Assembly (NCBI GenBank): GCA_003993805.1
Contig: RSEF01000003.1
Location: forward strand, 86,404,499-86,468,498
Direction of reading: 5' to 3'
Source: Himantopus leucocephalus
Lineage: Eukaryota; Chordata; Aves; Charadriiformes; Recurvirostridae
Length of the DNA: 64,000 nt
Shown: one piece after another, positions 17,501 through 28,775 of the stretch
Layout: each line of letters opens with the position of its first letter
How positions within the stretch are numbered: the stretch's first letter is position 1
The notes under the pieces: generated by a model
What the model saw: the letters and a program-made list of their open reading frames with translations, nothing else
Database searches by the model: none
Told to the model about the DNA's origin: nothing
Position numbers and translations under genes: made by a program

Positions 17501-20500
17501 GAACCAGATAAATACTTTAAATACTCCATGTCCAACACTCATTTCAAGGCACAAACCCCAGGAAATAGTTAGAATAACTAGTCTGAGCACACGCTGTGTA
17601 ATAAACTCATTCTGCTGAAAACAAACGTGGTTCATGGCAAGCCATTGGGGTTGGAGCCTTTCATATGGCCAAAGATGTTAGTGCTAGTTTCTCTACCCAT
17701 TCTTGTCATGACTGCCAAAAAATATTACAAGCATAGGCAACTAATGCAGCTATCTGGATGAACATCTCTTCTGCAACCAGCACTTTAGGCCAGACTGGTC
17801 ATACAAAGAACTCCTGTAGGTAAGGAGAGGGAGTAATTTTTTTAATGGTGTAAATTCACACACAGTTTTCTGTCATCAGGGGTCATCTTTTGGACCTGAG
17901 GAAAAAAAAGCCCCGTAACCTGTCAATTTATATTAACTTAGAGCTCCACGTTTCTTCTTAGGAATGATTTGTTGTAAACACTATACACAAAAGAAGGGCT
18001 TGAAGAGCAGAATCCAAATTTGAGTAAAGAAAAATCAGGATTATTAACATTTTAGAGAAAAAACTAATCCTTTTAATTGGTACTCATGACAACAAGGGAG
18101 AAAGATGACAAATACAATTACAAGTTGGTAAGAGGAAAGGATATGATCACCAGCAGAAAGTTACCACAGTTTGAAGATGTGTAGTATTGAGTTAAGAAAC
18201 AAAAACTGAACATCAAAATACAAAATTTCTATTGCAACCCTCTGGCAGCCCACACAGAAAAAAGCTCAATGAAGCTTTGCAAAGAAGCAAAGAAGATCAG
18301 TAATAATTTGTCATGCAAACATTATCTAGGGTATTATTAGACTGCATGTAGAAAAGTCACTGGTGAGACAGAATTTCCATCTTTCAAAAACATACAGTTA
18401 TTTTCCCAAAAAACTATGCTCAGATCCCCATTTGGGCATTTAGGAAGGCACACTTGTTAGCTCTGGATTATGCATTTTGGATTAAGGTTTAAAAATCAGT
18501 ATACAAAGCAGTGATAAATGACCCATTAACTTATTTGGCAGAGGAACTGTGGTTTTGTTGTCTTTATACAGTACCCAGCACACCGGTACCTTGGCTTGTA
18601 GCTGAGATCCCCTAAAATACCAGTGAATCCTGCTACTAAGTACCTGCACTGGAGTTTGAAAAAACAGCCACGTACAAGCGGCTTCCCTGTCTGGACAAGG
18701 AAGGAAAAAGCCAGAAAAGGAGGACTGGTAAAGTGTAAATAGCAGAACCCAGTTTAGATAAAACACTTAGCTCCTTTTGATAAGCCCTTGTGCACAGGCA
18801 TGCATCAGGGCTTGCGAGACTGAAAGATACGCTGAAGGTAAATAAATAAAAAAATACTATAGTTGATGGGCACAGCACTGACCATACAAGCAAAGAAGGA
18901 ACTGTCGTAGTTTCAGCTATAAAATGCCAAAAGGCACAAGTTTTGTTTTATGCACGTTTTTTAAACACAACTTTTTAGCAAGTATTTAAGTTGAAGAACT
19001 ATATCCTGACATTTGGCATTTATAATTTCAAAGTTGTTTTCCTAGAGTCATGATAGATCTGCTGCAGCATGTTGAAAGCACAATTTTTTTTTGCAGTTTT
19101 CAGGAAAGCCGACAGACCTGAAATACATTCACAGCCCAGTTCTAAGTCTATAGAATTTTCAAAAGCAAACTTAAAAAGTCAAGTCAACGGGGAAAACCGA
19201 AACAAAAGTCAAAACCAGCTTCCAACAAATAAAGCACGAATAAGTACAGTAGCTAATAAACACACCCAGGGACTTATGACTCAAAACAAATGCAGATGGC
19301 CAGAAGGAGATCAGACTTCTCTTGGCAAATTCATCATGGGAACGTGTGGGCAGCTTGGCAGCCTTGCAGTGAGCTGATACGGTGATTGCATACAAGCGTG
19401 ATTCAGACCAGCACATTAGAAATGACACATCACAGCATTCTTATTTTAGCAATCTTGCTTCAACCTACTGTAAACAATTATCTGAAAGTAACCAATAAAC
19501 CTATTTTAAGAGACTTTTTTTATATATTTGGTTTATTATACATATGCACAGTAAAATCCTTTTGCATTGCATAACCTCTCCTCACCTTAAGTTTGTAAAG
19601 GCTCTATTACACAAACAGCAGACAATAACAAGCTGAACAGTAAAACAAGTCACCAAGATAACAATATATAAAAATATATTGTATGCTCTGGTATAAGGGA
19701 GGATGGGACTGAGTCTCGCTAGACGCTAAATTTAGGTGTTCACATGTAATCTCTGTACCTATTGTCCCATGATAATTATAGGATATATAGTATTGATTAA
19801 AATAAAAAGCCTAAAGAAAGATCCAGCTCACCCTAGAACAGATACATTGCAGTCAGTAATCCAAATTGCTCCAATGACTATACTGACTATTGACCAAATT
19901 CAGAATTGCACACACAAGCACCTACTGTCAACTGGCAGGCTCGCAGCTACTGGAGAAATCAACATGGCATAGCTCATGATGGCAATAATATCAACTATAA
20001 ATCAACTCCATAGGAGATTTGCACAGCAACAGATAAAAGCCAGGCACAATACTCCTCTTTGTCTCAAGGGGCACTAGTTGCCTGTATGTGGGCTGCTACA
20101 TCAAGCCTGGATCGTCCTTTTGACTCCTCAATCCATGTGTCCCATTAAAAATCATCTTACCCTGAATCCTTCATATAATTATAGGAATTTATAATCTCAA
20201 AGCAACCAAAAAATTGCTAGACCTTCATTTTTATGCTTTCAATCAGAGCTGGTTGTCTTAAAAGCAGATTTCATATAATTTTAAAGCCACAAAAGCACGT
20301 ACAAACTGCAACATATAAGGGGACAGAAACACCCAGCACCCCACCTCCCAAACTCACAGACCTGTACGTCTTGCAGCACCTGCAGCTAAAATGATTAAGA
20401 TGCTCAGGGAGAGTTGTGTTAGAGTAAGATCTGCAGAGACACCTAGCCTCTCATTTTTCACATGAGAATAACAATTCTGCAATTTAGCAGGTGTGAGCTG

Positions 20501-23500
20501 GTGTGGATGTGCTCTGTAGGTCCCTGTGTCTGTGGATGAAGAAATAGTTTCCAGAACAAAAAGCTAAGCTGCGCCTGCCGAGAGGCAACGTGTGAAGTTT
20601 CCCAAGACCTTCAGAGCTCCGGAGTTTGGTGGTGCTGCTGACTCCATGAGAATCGATAAACTCAGCACAACCAGAGTCACCAGCTCTGCATGAGGCCCCC
20701 AGCACTCACTACCCTGAGAGGCCCTGAGGGACTTTCTGAACATCCACCTCGAGCCTCCTGGTGCATCAGTACACGCCTCTGCTGGGGCTGGGGCTGCCCT
20801 CCCTGCTGCTGCTCCCTCCTGGGACCTACAACGAGCGTGTATGCCAGCAAACTGCAAGCAGGCTCAGTGGGCATAGTTATCTGCTATTAATGGTAACAGC
20901 TTGATTCTGTTAGTAACAGTTAATAAAAGACATACTAAAAAATATTGGTTATGATCTGTGTCTCCCCCAACGTGATCCTCTAGCAGGAACATCACACCAG
21001 TGCAGTGAGACCTGTCTCAGCAATCTGGGTTGCAGCTAGAAGACAAGACCAAACAGCAGCATGAAACACAGCTTAAACTGTAGAGCCAAAGAAGCTGAAC
21101 AAATATTCAGGGTTTTTTTTTTTCTCCCTGGCTATTTCTAAGCCATTTCTATTAGTTTAAAACTCCCTTGGGATGTATTCACCCTCAAAGATGCCTACTT
21201 AGGAAAGCTCTGGCTGTGGGAACCATTCTCGAAAGAGACAACAACAGTTTGCAACATCACTTTCAGATTTGTTGAGCGTGTTCTTATGGCAGATGTCAAT
21301 TTTCAACAGAGTTTACCTATACTATAAATTAAAAACACTGGTTGTAGGCAACTTTAGAGCTCTAATCCCCTGCATGAATCATTGTAACAAAATTAATCTT
21401 GTTAATTTCTGCCTTTGTCACTATTGTCTTTCTTCTATAGATGCATCAACATGCAGCTGTATATTTAGATACATCATTTATAGTGACAGGAATTAACATT
21501 TCATGCATTACAGTGATTTAATTTTTTTTTAACAAAGAAGTCACTAAGTTTTACTAGACCATATCTGAAATTCTACTTAAATGAATTCACTTGTACAGTA
21601 GATGCTGTGAGTCAGTACTGGTATAACTCTAATAAAGATGCTATCAGTGGAATAACTAACGTGGAATCTCTATTTATGAAGGGAATTTAGACAAGCGTAA
21701 TATCAGCTGACATGTGACATCTATTGCTAACCAGAATGATTCCAAATGAAATGCCAAATAAAAGGTCTCTAACCGTAATAATTTTATAAGTAAAGTACAG
21801 TCTCCAAGTATGCAGTCTCCAATATGCAATATTTACATTTGCAAAATCAGATATTATTTCAGAGTCAGTCAGGATTTCCATGGAAGTAGAAGAGGAATTT
21901 CAGTGACTGCCAAAAATTCCATCTGTCTAAAATAAGTACTTATCCAAATACAGGTTAGTAAGCCCTGAAATCCTGAGGGGATTTGATAAACCTGATATGC
22001 TTAACAGATTTTATTGTTGCCTTTCAGATACTAAACAGATTACCAACTACTGTATTCTGGGCTTCTGATAGGACTAAGCAACACATTTCTCTTCACTAGC
22101 ATGAAAAATAATTAACACAAATAAATATTTTAAATACTGTAACACAGAGTTGCTTAGAGGAAGGCAGAGGCCAATCTCAATACTATGGTCTTGTCTTCTA
22201 GCACTACAGTGGTATAAACATTGTAAAGAAACAGCCTAGGATAATGCAACACAAAAGGACGTGAGCAGAAAGAATTGTTAGCAGGCACATTTTTGCAGAA
22301 CTACTGCAAAGAAGGTGCAGCCTTGAAGTTTGTTTAGGGGTCAATTAAAAAAAAAAAAAAGCTTTCCACGCAGATTAGCATATTTTAAAACTGCATTTTT
22401 AAGCATCTTCCTAATTATGGCAACTCAAAGATAAGTGAATCTTTCCTCTGATGAGCAAGCTACTAAGTGCCTACTTGGCTTGCAGTTGCAGACACACAGA
22501 TGTCTGACATCTATGTTTTCCTTCCCACCCAGTTTCATCCTGGATAGGTGTTTTTCCTTGACCCGCAGCTGCTCCCACTCGCGTGGTCCTCCGGCTGAAA
22601 GCTGATTGCATTGGAACAGCTCCTTCCACACCTACAACAGTACCAGCATCATCGGCTTGGAAGGATTTTCCCTATTGCATTCATGTGGTGACAGGGAGAC
22701 CGGGCAGCCTGATGAACTACAAAGATTTGACCTGAAAGCTGAGGGCACTGAAATGTGCTGACACCAGTGACACATATTACCAGATTACTCATGGGGAGCA
22801 TATGGTTTCACTGTGTCTAAAAGTTATGTGTCTACTCAAAATTACTCCTCTGGGCACCCTCCCCAGGCTATAGAGAAAGACTGAGTGGGACCCTAGGAGG
22901 TACCCCTTTCTCTTTTTTGGACTACAAAGTAATGTAAACAACTATTTCAGACTATATGCCCATTTTGACTCTTCCTAATGAGCTAAATTGAAAAGCAACT
23001 AACTGGTCTTTCTCTTCTCAGACAGAAAATGAGAGATTATTACACACTTTCCTCTTCAATACAAGAGCATTACATATAAAGTTTATTAACTGCTCAAGAA
23101 TTTAGACTGTCTTATGATTACATTACACACTAGTAAACAAAGAGATGTCAGACTTTGAATGGGTCATTTAAGTTAAGCAACCCTCTTCTTCCTCCTTCTT
23201 CCATGAGTGGTTTGTTGTAGGAGGTAGATCCATCCCAACATTATCAGAAAAACACAATTCTGGCCATAGTAAGATGTAACTATTCAAACTGACATTTTGT
23301 GGTGGGGTTTATTTTGAGTTTTGTGTCTAAATTTAGGGATCTACACAGATACATCTACACTTCACTCACACTTACTGTGCTGTTGACTGTACTGGTTAGA
23401 TCTGTTCTCAGAAATTCAACTGACCAGCAATTAGGTGTTTGTCATTAATTCCTTTGACCATATGGGAGTTTAGACACCTAGAATAAATGCAGATATATCT

Positions 23501-24209
23501 ATTTAAATATCTTTATTTCAGATAATTCTCACATTTTTAAGCTATAAGGATCTTGTCTATCACATGTAGAGTTGTAAAATCTTAAACATCAAATCAAAAC
23601 ATGCCTTTGTATCTGCTAAAAGTTCATTGAGCATTCCAGGGAATTGATGCCTTATTTTTAACACTTAAAGCAAGAAATCAAACACAGCAAGAAGTAAATA
23701 AGTGGAACAAATAAAAGTCATCTAGCTTTTCTCTAAGTTTATCCAGCGTGGGTTTTGTAAGGACTTATATACATTCTTATCTGTACATGAGCAAGTACTT
23801 CCTATTCAGATTAATGTAATTGCTCATGTGAATGAAATTATGCATATGCTTAGCAGAACAGAAGACAACAGATGGCAACAGAAGACCTGTATGTTCTGGT
23901 AATGTCCTCATTGACATTTCTTATACAAATAATCCTACTCCTTTCTATCCAGCATTCTTCAACCTCCAGGGTTGATAACTGCTTCTTTTGCCATCACCTC
24001 AAAATGAACCTCTTACAGACAATTCCCTGAATTTCTGTGTTCCCTTGAGCTTTCAGATAATGGTTTACATTTAGCTGTAATAAAAAGCACTAGTCAAGCA
24101 GGTACAATCTAGATAACTATCCTGTCATGGTTATAGCTATAAGTATTCGGATGTTACAAGAACAAGCCAACATTTCTAACAGTTTTGTTCCACATAATTA
24201 ATGTTACCA
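11565..24209. other. Intron 1 segment with no recognisable element
   Basis: About 12.6 kb of AT-rich sequence. A poly-T run lies at 13290-13307 and a poly-A run near 22347-22361. Somewhat GC-richer patches at 16480-16700 and 20480-20880 give open frames (131 codons at 16421-16816 minus; 97 codons at 20564-20857 minus) with no family resemblance and no paired splice sites I would trust. They could be old, unrecognised repeats or non-coding transcripts. Confidence 0.5.
13290..13307 (+). repeat. Poly-T run, 18 bases
   Basis: A homopolymer T tract following ACAGGCTTC. On the ME1 sense strand it is poly-A. No adjacent retroposed sequence was recognised. Confidence 0.85.
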
Positions 24210-24384
24210 ATCATAGGATCATAGAATTGTCTAGGTTGAAAAGGGACCTTTAAGATCATCTAGTCCAACCACCAATGTAACACTACCAACACCAGTACTA
24301 AACTATGTCTCTAAGCACCGTGCCTACCTATCTTTTAAATACCTCCAGGGATGGTGATTCCACCACTTCCCTGGGCAGCCTGTT
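24210..24384 (-). mobile_element. CR1 LINE 3' end fragment
   Basis: Reverse-oriented CR1 3' end with two terminal units (ATCATAGGATCATAGAATTG), GGTTGAAAAGGGACC, ATCATCTAGTCCAACCACC, and the upstream block ending CCACTTCCCTGGGCAGCCTGTT. It is 5'-truncated at about 24384. Confidence 0.94.
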
Positions 24385-24764
24385 AAGGGTAAGATTCAGC
24401 TCCCAGATTCAGACAACTAAACTGACATGTCTACAGAATATCTAAGGTATCTAAGCTCCCATCCATTATAGTAAAGAAAACTGAGGCAATAAAAATCAAT
24501 TAAGCCTAACTACTCTGATTTAGCACACTTTGAAGTATAGGCATCTAGGGGACAGCGCCTCAGCACATTTGAGATCCCATCTGGCCTCCAGCCACCGTTC
24601 CAGAAACACAGGCCCATGTCATGTGTGTCAGCTTCATGAAGATTTCTGAGATACCTTAGAGTATCTAAAATGGCTTTATAACCTACCATGTCATTAAGTA
24701 TCTAAGTTCCTACTCATATACCAAAGTTTAGATGTCTTGATCTGTAAACTGAATCGTAGCCGAC

Positions 24765-25102
24765 ATTATTTCTAGTCAACAACAGATCCAAGACTCAACA
24801 AAGAACCTGCCCAACATATCCAACCCCAATTTCCTACTTACAGCAAAGTTGTCAGCTTTTCTTTAAACCGATTTATTATTGCAATAAAAATATTGTGTAG
24901 TGTNATTATTTCTAGTCAACAACAGATCCAAGACTCAACAAAGAACCTTCCCAACATATCCAACCCCAATTTCCTACTTATAACAAAGTTGTCAGCTTTT
25001 CTTTAAACCGATTTCTTCTTGCAATAAAAATATTGTGTAGTGCNAAAGTTGTCAGCTTTTCTTTAAACCGATTTATTATTGCAATAAAAATATTGTGTAG
25101 TG
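24765..25102 (+). repeat. 139-bp block twice plus a 58-bp third piece, joined by Ns at 24904 and 25044
   Basis: Block 24765-24903 recurs at 24905-25043. Its last 58 bases (starting AAAGTTGTCAGC) appear a third time at 25045-25102. Each junction carries exactly one N. The copies differ at only a few sites. Three nested overlaps of contig ends explain this best, so the real locus probably has one copy. Confidence 0.85.
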
Positions 25103-25839
25103 TCAATGCATATTTTAGTTTTATTATCCAAATATATATTTTGTAACCAAGATTTCTGTAAAAGTTTCATCAAACTGGTACCCAGCCTCTTAAAGTAAGA
25201 TCTGTTTTCTGTATAACCCAGATGACTTATTTTACTAAAATCAGTACTGAATTGGACTGAACTGGGTGCAACACTGTTTTCTTGCTGGAACTTCCCTGGT
25301 GTGAAACATATCACCTGGACATACCCAGGCTATGCAACTCACTAGCAGAAATGGATGGGTCCAGTAACATGCATGTGGAAAGCCAACATCAAATACCAAA
25401 ACCTAAAAAACCCTATGTACAACTGATTTCTCGTATAAGAATCAGCACACATCACTTACCCTAAAAATGCAAATAAATTTTTTGCAGTGCAGCCTTGCAG
25501 AATAGGAACAAGAGGGAATAGCTCTTAAGTAACCAAAGTATCCTAATCTTTAAAAGAACCATCCACAGACAGATGTACTTCCCTTACTGACAATGCGTCT
25601 TTATCAGTATTAGGGAATGTACAGGGCTATCAAGAACATTGCAGTTTCTACTCCCCCGCAAAATAAAACATAAAAGTGCGTATGCAGAATTGCAGACCTT
25701 TCCTCAAAACTGTAATCACCAATCTTTTGCTTCCCCATTCAGTGTCCCCAGAACTTATTGATGCTGCCACTCTGAAAACCAACTCTCTCCTCCCTTCCTT
25801 CTCAGGGATCTCCAGCTGAAAATAGCTTTGTACTGTAAC

Positions 25840-26739
25840 TGTGAAGACAGAAACAATACGTGTTGCAATTGTGCTGGTGTGAGGTAAAACATAACCAATT
25901 TTCAGTTTAGTAACTTCACTTTTAAGCTGGGCCTCTTCTAACTACTGAAATTAAGAGCGTATTGTGCAGAAATTGTTTGCTCTCAGAGTGATCAGACCTA
26001 TGTTTACAGTTGATGCCCAGGCATGGGATGCAGAGAGGCTCTTGCTTACACTTATTGCTGTAACAGCCAAGGGCAGCTAACTTGGTTATTCGCCCCATTG
26101 GAGGGTCGGAAGTGGAAAAGCGTAGAGGAGTCCCACCTGCGGGGAGGAGTGGACAGGACAAGTGACCCAAAACTGACCAACAGGGTATTCCATCCCATCT
26201 GCCTCATGCTCAGTATAAAAGCTGAGGGTCAGGTCTCTTTCTTCAATGACCAGCATCTGAGGAGGACTCCCTCTGTTCATCTGCCTTTGATCCCAAACCG
26301 TGCACTCCTGAATCCAGATCTGGAATCCAGTTCCCACNACAGGGTATTCCATCCCATCTGCCTCATGCTCAGTATAAAAGCTGAGGGTCAGGTCTCTTTC
26401 TTCAATGGCCAGCATCCGAGGAGGACTCTCTCTGTTCGTCTGCCTTTGATCCCAAACCGCGCATTCCTGAATCCAGATCTGGAGCCCAGTTCCCATATGT
26501 CACTGAGTCCAGTCTGGGACTTCCCCAGTGGCAGCCGGTGACGTGATCATCCTGGGAGTTTGATACGGTTTTGTATATATTTATTTTCTTTTTATTTTAT
26601 TATTAATATTTCATTAAAGTAGTTTAGTTCCTTCTAAACTCATAAGTTTCTTTCTCTCTCCCCTGACTCGCCTCGGAGAGAGGTAGGGCAGAGCATCTGT
26701 GATTCCACCCGAGTGGCTGGTCCGATCCAAACCATGACA
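25840..26739 (+). mobile_element. Solo LTR of an endogenous retrovirus (ERVL-like, avian type)
   Basis: The interval begins TGTGAAGACAG and ends AACCATGACA. It is flanked by GTAAC (25835-25839) and GTAAT (26740-26744), a possible 5-bp target-site duplication with one mismatch. Inside are a TATA box (AGTATAAAAGCTGAGG at 26202-26217, and again in a duplicated block), a CATTAAAG polyadenylation-like signal near 26613, and a 3' end of a kind I recognise from bird LTRs. No internal retroviral genes follow, so it is a solo LTR. The right boundary is firm; the left one is tentative. It includes a 158-bp internal duplication meeting at an N, so the real LTR is probably about 740 bp. The 172-codon open frame through it is not a gene. 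Confidence 0.75.
26180..26496 (+). repeat. 158-bp block twice within the LTR, joined by one N (26338)
   Basis: The block from ACAGGGTATTCCATCCC to the GTTCCCA end is present at 26180-26336 and 26339-26496 with about seven differences and a single N between. It carries the LTR TATA box, so the window shows two TATA boxes where the genome probably has one. Confidence 0.85.
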
Positions 26740-27725
26740 GTAATTAAGACATACAGAAATGAGAGACAAGCATATGAAGATACACTGAATAATCTTGGAA
26801 AGAATGTAAGAGATTAATTATATAGTATGCAGCTGTAGTAGTGAACCACTCTACTAACACAGTTGACTTACACTACCCTGACATCCTAAGTCCAAGCAAC
26901 CAGCCAGGCCCTGCAACCTGCAGAACAAACTCTGAGCTTACAGTCTAACCAGCTATTTTGGGATAAGCATTGTGCAGCCATTGATTTCTTCTTAAAGGTA
27001 GTATCACATAATCAATAACTGCAAGCAATAAATTGCACTGTTTTCTTCGTTAAGTAAGTAGAAATGTTAGACAACTTAATTGGCTTAATATAGAATTAAT
27101 AAAAAATAGGGTGAAAGATTATATTACTAGGTCATTCTACTTTACAATCTGATAAACTATGCTGGACAGACTTCTATTACCTAAATTGTCATTTAATTTC
27201 CCTGGCCTCAACAGTTACTTTCCAGACTACAGCAGATGGTTCTTCAAGAATGTAGAAAAGAAAATCTATGTGGATATTAATTGTGAATGTTTTTATCATG
27301 TTTAATGCAAGAAAACCGTAACTTCACTATAAACCTTTGCCAAATACTGAATCCTTGAGAGCTTTATGAAATTTTGGGGGCTATCCTACCACTCTTTTTC
27401 CTTTACAAAGTGGAATATAGTGTAAGTATAAAAGCAGGTGGCTTTTGTAGTCAAGAACTCAAATATTAAGAAAAATACTTCTTCAGATAAGGGACCGACC
27501 CCTAACACCTCTGAAAAGGTGCATCATCAAGGGCCTCACTGGATTCTGACCATGCATAAATGAAAGCATTCACTAATGAAACAGTCCTGTTTCGAAGCAA
27601 GAAATTCTTCTAATTATATACAAATAGCAAACATACATATAACAAAAAAACCTCTCTGTTTTATTTCTTTTGGCAGTTGGTAGCACATTTGCATGCTTCA
27701 TTGCCAGTTATATTAAAACTTAGTA

Positions 27726-28775
27726 TGTGGTGGGTTGACCTTGGCTGGACTCCAGGGGCCCCGTGAAGCCACTCTGTCACTGCCCTCCTCAGCTGGACAG
27801 GGGAGAGAAAATACAACTAAAAACTCATGGGTCGAGATAAGGACAGGGACATCATTCACCAGTTACTGTCATGGGCAAAATAGACTCAGCATGGGGAAAA
27901 TTAATTTAATTTATTACCAATCAAATCAGAGTATGATAATGAGAAAATAAAACTAAATTTTAAAACACCTTCCCCCCCACCCCTCCCTTCTTCCTGGGCT
28001 CAGCTTCACTCCAAATTCCTCCACCTCCTCCCCACAAGTGGCACAGGGGGACGGGGAATGGGGGCTGCAGTCAGTTCATCACACATTGTCTCTGCTGCTC
28101 CTTCCTCCTCACACTCTTCCCCTGCTCCAGCGTGGGGTCCCTCCCACAGGAGACAGTCCTCCATGAACTTCTCCAACAAGCCCACAGGCTGCAGTTCTTC
28201 ATGGGTCCAGTGTGGGGCCCCCCACAGGGTCACAAGTCCTGCCAGCAAACCTGCTCCAGCGTGGGCTCTTCTTCACAGGTCCACAGGTCCTGCCAGGAGC
28301 CTGCTTCAGCATGGGCTTCCCACAGGGTCACAGCCTCCTTTGGGCATCCACCTGCTCAGGTGTGGCTTCCTCCACGGGCTGCAGGTGGATATCTGCTCCA
28401 CCGTGGAACTCCATGGGCTGCAGGGGGACAGCCTGCCTCACCAGGTCTTCACCATGGACTGCAGGGGAATCTCTGCTCCAGTACCCAGAGCTCCTCCTCC
28501 CCCTCCTTCTTCACTGACCTTGGTGCCTCCAGAGTTGTTGCTCTCACATATTCTCACTCCTCTCCTCTGGCTGCTGTTGTGTAGCAGTTTTTTCCCCTTC
28601 TTAAATATGTTATCCCACCATCACTGTTGGGCTCGGCCTTGGCCAGCGGCGGGTCCATCTTGGAACTGGCTGGCATTGGTTCCATTGGACACGGGGAAGC
28701 TTCTAGCAGCTTCTCACAGAAGCCACCCCTGTAGCTCCCCCTGCTACCAAACCCTTGCCACGCAAACTCAATACA
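27726..28775 (-). mobile_element. Solo LTR of an endogenous retrovirus, about 1,050 bp, second family
   Basis: On the minus strand the element starts TGTATTGAGTTTGCGTGGCA and ends CAACCCACCACA, giving TG...CA ends. It contains a TATTTAAG TATA-like box near its first third, an internal array of imperfect units built on CTCCAGCGTGGG/CACAGGCTGCAG, and an AATAAA-type signal. I recognise this LTR type from many bird genomes. Flanks (TAGTA on the left, TGGTG on the right) do not form a target-site duplication, so either an edge is eroded or the flanks have changed. No internal viral genes remain next to it. Its open frames (248 codons plus; 150 codons plus) run through the internal array and are not genes. 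Confidence 0.85.
28120..28480 (-). repeat. Imperfect internal repeat array in the second LTR
   Basis: Short phrases such as GCTCCAGCGTGGG, GGGTCACAAGTCCTGCCAGC, GGTCCACAGGTCCTGCCAGG and GGGCTGCAG recur several times at roughly 40-60 bp spacing. Copy number of this array differs between copies of this LTR as I remember them. Confidence 0.6.

Noticed and set aside
20564..20857. 97-codon minus frame in a patch with several CpG
   Set aside because: Three frames overlap; the content is low-complexity A, G and P with no family match.
26023..26541. 172-codon plus frame and 136-codon minus frame
   Set aside because: Both run through the first LTR and across an assembly N with a duplicated block.
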